From: Anticarsia gemmatalis
Lineage: Eukaryota; Arthropoda; Insecta; Lepidoptera; Erebidae
Direction: 5' to 3'
NCBI RefSeq assembly: GCF_050436995.1
Contig: NC_134775.1
Coordinates: 4,131,124-4,195,123, forward strand
DNA length: 64,000 nt
This document shows, one piece after another, positions 62,612-64,000 of the stretch (positions are counted from its first letter, which is position 1; the number at the start of each line of letters is the position of its first letter). Under the pieces are notes generated by a model. It did not search any database. It saw only the letters and a list, made by a program, of their open reading frames with translations, and was not told where the DNA came from. Both the position numbers and the translations under genes were made by a program.

Positions 62612-62781
62612 AACTAGCTGACTCGCGCAACTTCGCTTGCGTCACGTAAGAGAGAATGGGTCATAATTTCCCCCGTTTTTGTAACATTTTTCGTTACTAC
62701 TCCGCTCCTAATGGCCGTAGCGTGATGTTATATAGCCTATAGCCTTCCTCGATAAATGGGCTATCTAACACTGAAAGAATT
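62612..62781 (-). mobile_element. Helitron fragment, same family as 55669-55948
   Basis: Reverse-oriented: CTAG at the 3' end (62614-62617), the GCGCAACTTCGCTTGCGTC hairpin, and CGGAGTAGTAACG-type body on the minus strand, up to the CTGAAAGAATT block at 62781. The 5' end with TCTATACTAAT and the GTTT repeat are missing. Confidence 0.8.
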
Positions 62782-62817
62782 AGTAGTAATAGGTCATAAA
62801 ATTATCGGTAACGTAAA

Positions 62818-64000
62818 TTGGGGCAGTTTTCCCTTGTATTGCTCTACCCAATTAATAAGTCTCTTAATTTAATTGTACAAAATATACGTATCATTCATTG
62901 TAACTTTACCCATTTTCAAACATTGCTACACTGCTCAAACCTTCGTTGGGACCTTCTAATATTGACTGAATGTTGGCTACAAAATAATGATCGTATTCCT
63001 TACTTAGACGGCTATAACCATGCATCAACAACAAACAATAAGACTCAAAATGAGGGAGTTGTGGTGTATTACAACTCATCACATAGCTATAATATATCGG
63101 AACCTCTGTTTGTGGATGCCAACTGCCTATTCATTGAAGTAAATAAAACTACTGCTATTATTGCTATAAATCGGCGTCCCGGTGAAAAAAGTATCACTAA
63201 CTTCCTTGAATCTCTCGACAATTTACTTACTAAACTAGCGTCACACAAGAATATTATCGTCACAGGGGACATTAATATAGATATAGCTGCTAATTCAAAT
63301 GATAACAGAGCCCAAAATTATTTAAATTTACTTGCGGCATATGGATGGCATGTTACCTTACATGCCTTGACACATACATGTCTTTCTTGATCATGCAATT
63401 CTCAAACAAAATTTCCCAGTAAGTGTTTCGTTGCACACACTACTATAAGGGACCACTGTAGCGTTATTCTTAGCTTAAATACAACACCTACTAAACTAAT
63501 ACATACCAAAATAAATAAAAGAATCAATTATGCTCTACTTGATATGTCTTTCACCAAATTAGACTTAGAACCAATATAATTTTGTTATTAAAACTATAAA
63601 TGGGAAGTTAAACAGTTGCTCTAAAATAGTACACACTCCGAAACGACAACTCATAATTAAACCTTGAATTACTAGGGATATGTTAAGATGCATTAGAAAT
63701 AGGGATAAATTGTTTTTGAAGACAAAAAGGGAACCAAATAACGAGGCCCATAAGATTACCTACGTAGTTAAAAACGCGAAAAAAGAATATGAAAAATCTG
63801 AAATCAACAACGCTAGGCATGATTCAAAAAAACTTTGGAAAGTTATAAAAAACATTACATACACTAACAAAGTGAGAAAACCTGCTACCGATTTAATAAC
63901 TAGTGGAAACCCCAAAGAGTCTGCAAATAGAGTTAACTCTTATTTCGTTAATATTGGGAAGACCTTAGCAGAGAACTTAAAAGTATCTAACTCTCCCAGC
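62818..64000 (+). pseudogene. CR1/Daphne-like LINE, endonuclease and linker, cut by window end
   Basis: The plus-strand frame 62818-63390 shows endonuclease boxes: QNIRIIHCNF, LILTECWLQ and NIIVTGDINIDIA. It stops early, before the SDH box. After stops between 63390 and 63660 a third stretch is open from about 63667 to the window edge (ITRDMLRCIRNRDKLFLKTK, KLWKVIKNITYTNKV, RVNSYFVNIGKTLAENL), the linker before the RT. The N-terminal Asn/His pattern differs from the LINE at 58279, so it is another family. RT lies beyond the window. Several stops make it inactive. Confidence 0.75.

Noticed and set aside
62260..62613. Plus-strand open frame of 117 codons with several Cys
   Set aside because: It spans the foldback edge and an RTE-type 3' fragment. 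It crosses unrelated repeats and has no domain.

Overview
The window is animal nuclear DNA, most likely from an insect and probably a moth or butterfly. It is AT-rich, and its repeat families are typical of Lepidoptera: short Helitrons opening TCTATACTAATATT and closing CTAG, Daphne-like and RTE-type LINEs, BEL/Pao elements, a gypsy-type element with an env gene, and long-terminal-inverted-repeat DNA elements. I can support no host protein gene, rRNA, tRNA or CRISPR array. Essentially every coding stretch belongs to a transposable element, many of them inserted into one another.

Layout. 1-3138: right part of a PIF/Harbinger DNA transposon (broken antisense transposase, with a MADF-like accessory ORF inside its intron). 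It is inserted in the pol gene of an errantivirus-like Ty3/gypsy element whose remnant runs from 3139 to about 14750. The env gene of that element is split at 6902/13438 by a young BEL/Pao element (6903-13432, near-identical LTRs, 5-bp target duplication ATAAC). 15420-26561: a broken DDE_Tnp_4 transposase gene on the minus strand, split by a Daphne-like LINE (17263-25360), itself split by a longer LINE with a C-terminal RNase H domain (19216-25053), whose ORF1 is in turn interrupted by a 0.27-kb 3' LINE fragment. 26775-30700: a truncated hAT transposase, then a CR1-like LINE that carries an internal inversion with a 198-bp perfect inverted duplication and a 5S-rRNA-derived SINE. 30721-31854: a non-autonomous hAT element. 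31872-35472: a decayed gypsy-type element whose two LTR-like arms face each other in inverted orientation, with a 71-bp tandem array. 35899-36611: a LINE ORF1p-like gene with one frameshift. 37222-38372: SINEs and a MITE.

38455-55199: an env-bearing, Roo-like BEL/Pao element on the minus strand that has collected a full-length RTE LINE (42122-45473), an autonomous hAT transposon (45616-49849) that itself holds a second copy of the 1.1-kb hAT MITE (47772-48913), and a LINE fragment (52317-53212). Target-site duplications found by eye support most of these boundaries. 55300-59645: another Daphne-like LINE, interrupted by a Helitron, a 0.78-kb unclassified insertion and a full-length 5S-derived SINE with a 16-bp target duplication. 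59646-64000: an AT-rich stretch with a hAT-type MITE, a 1.43-kb foldback element with 601-bp arms, a Helitron fragment and the start of one more LINE, cut by the window edge.

The genes do not form a pathway: they are copies of self-replicating elements. Best preserved are the BEL element at 6903-13432 (one frameshift in an A-run) and the hAT transposase at 46111-49595 (its reading frame broken only by the MITE). All boundaries and family names come from reading the sequence, without database searches.
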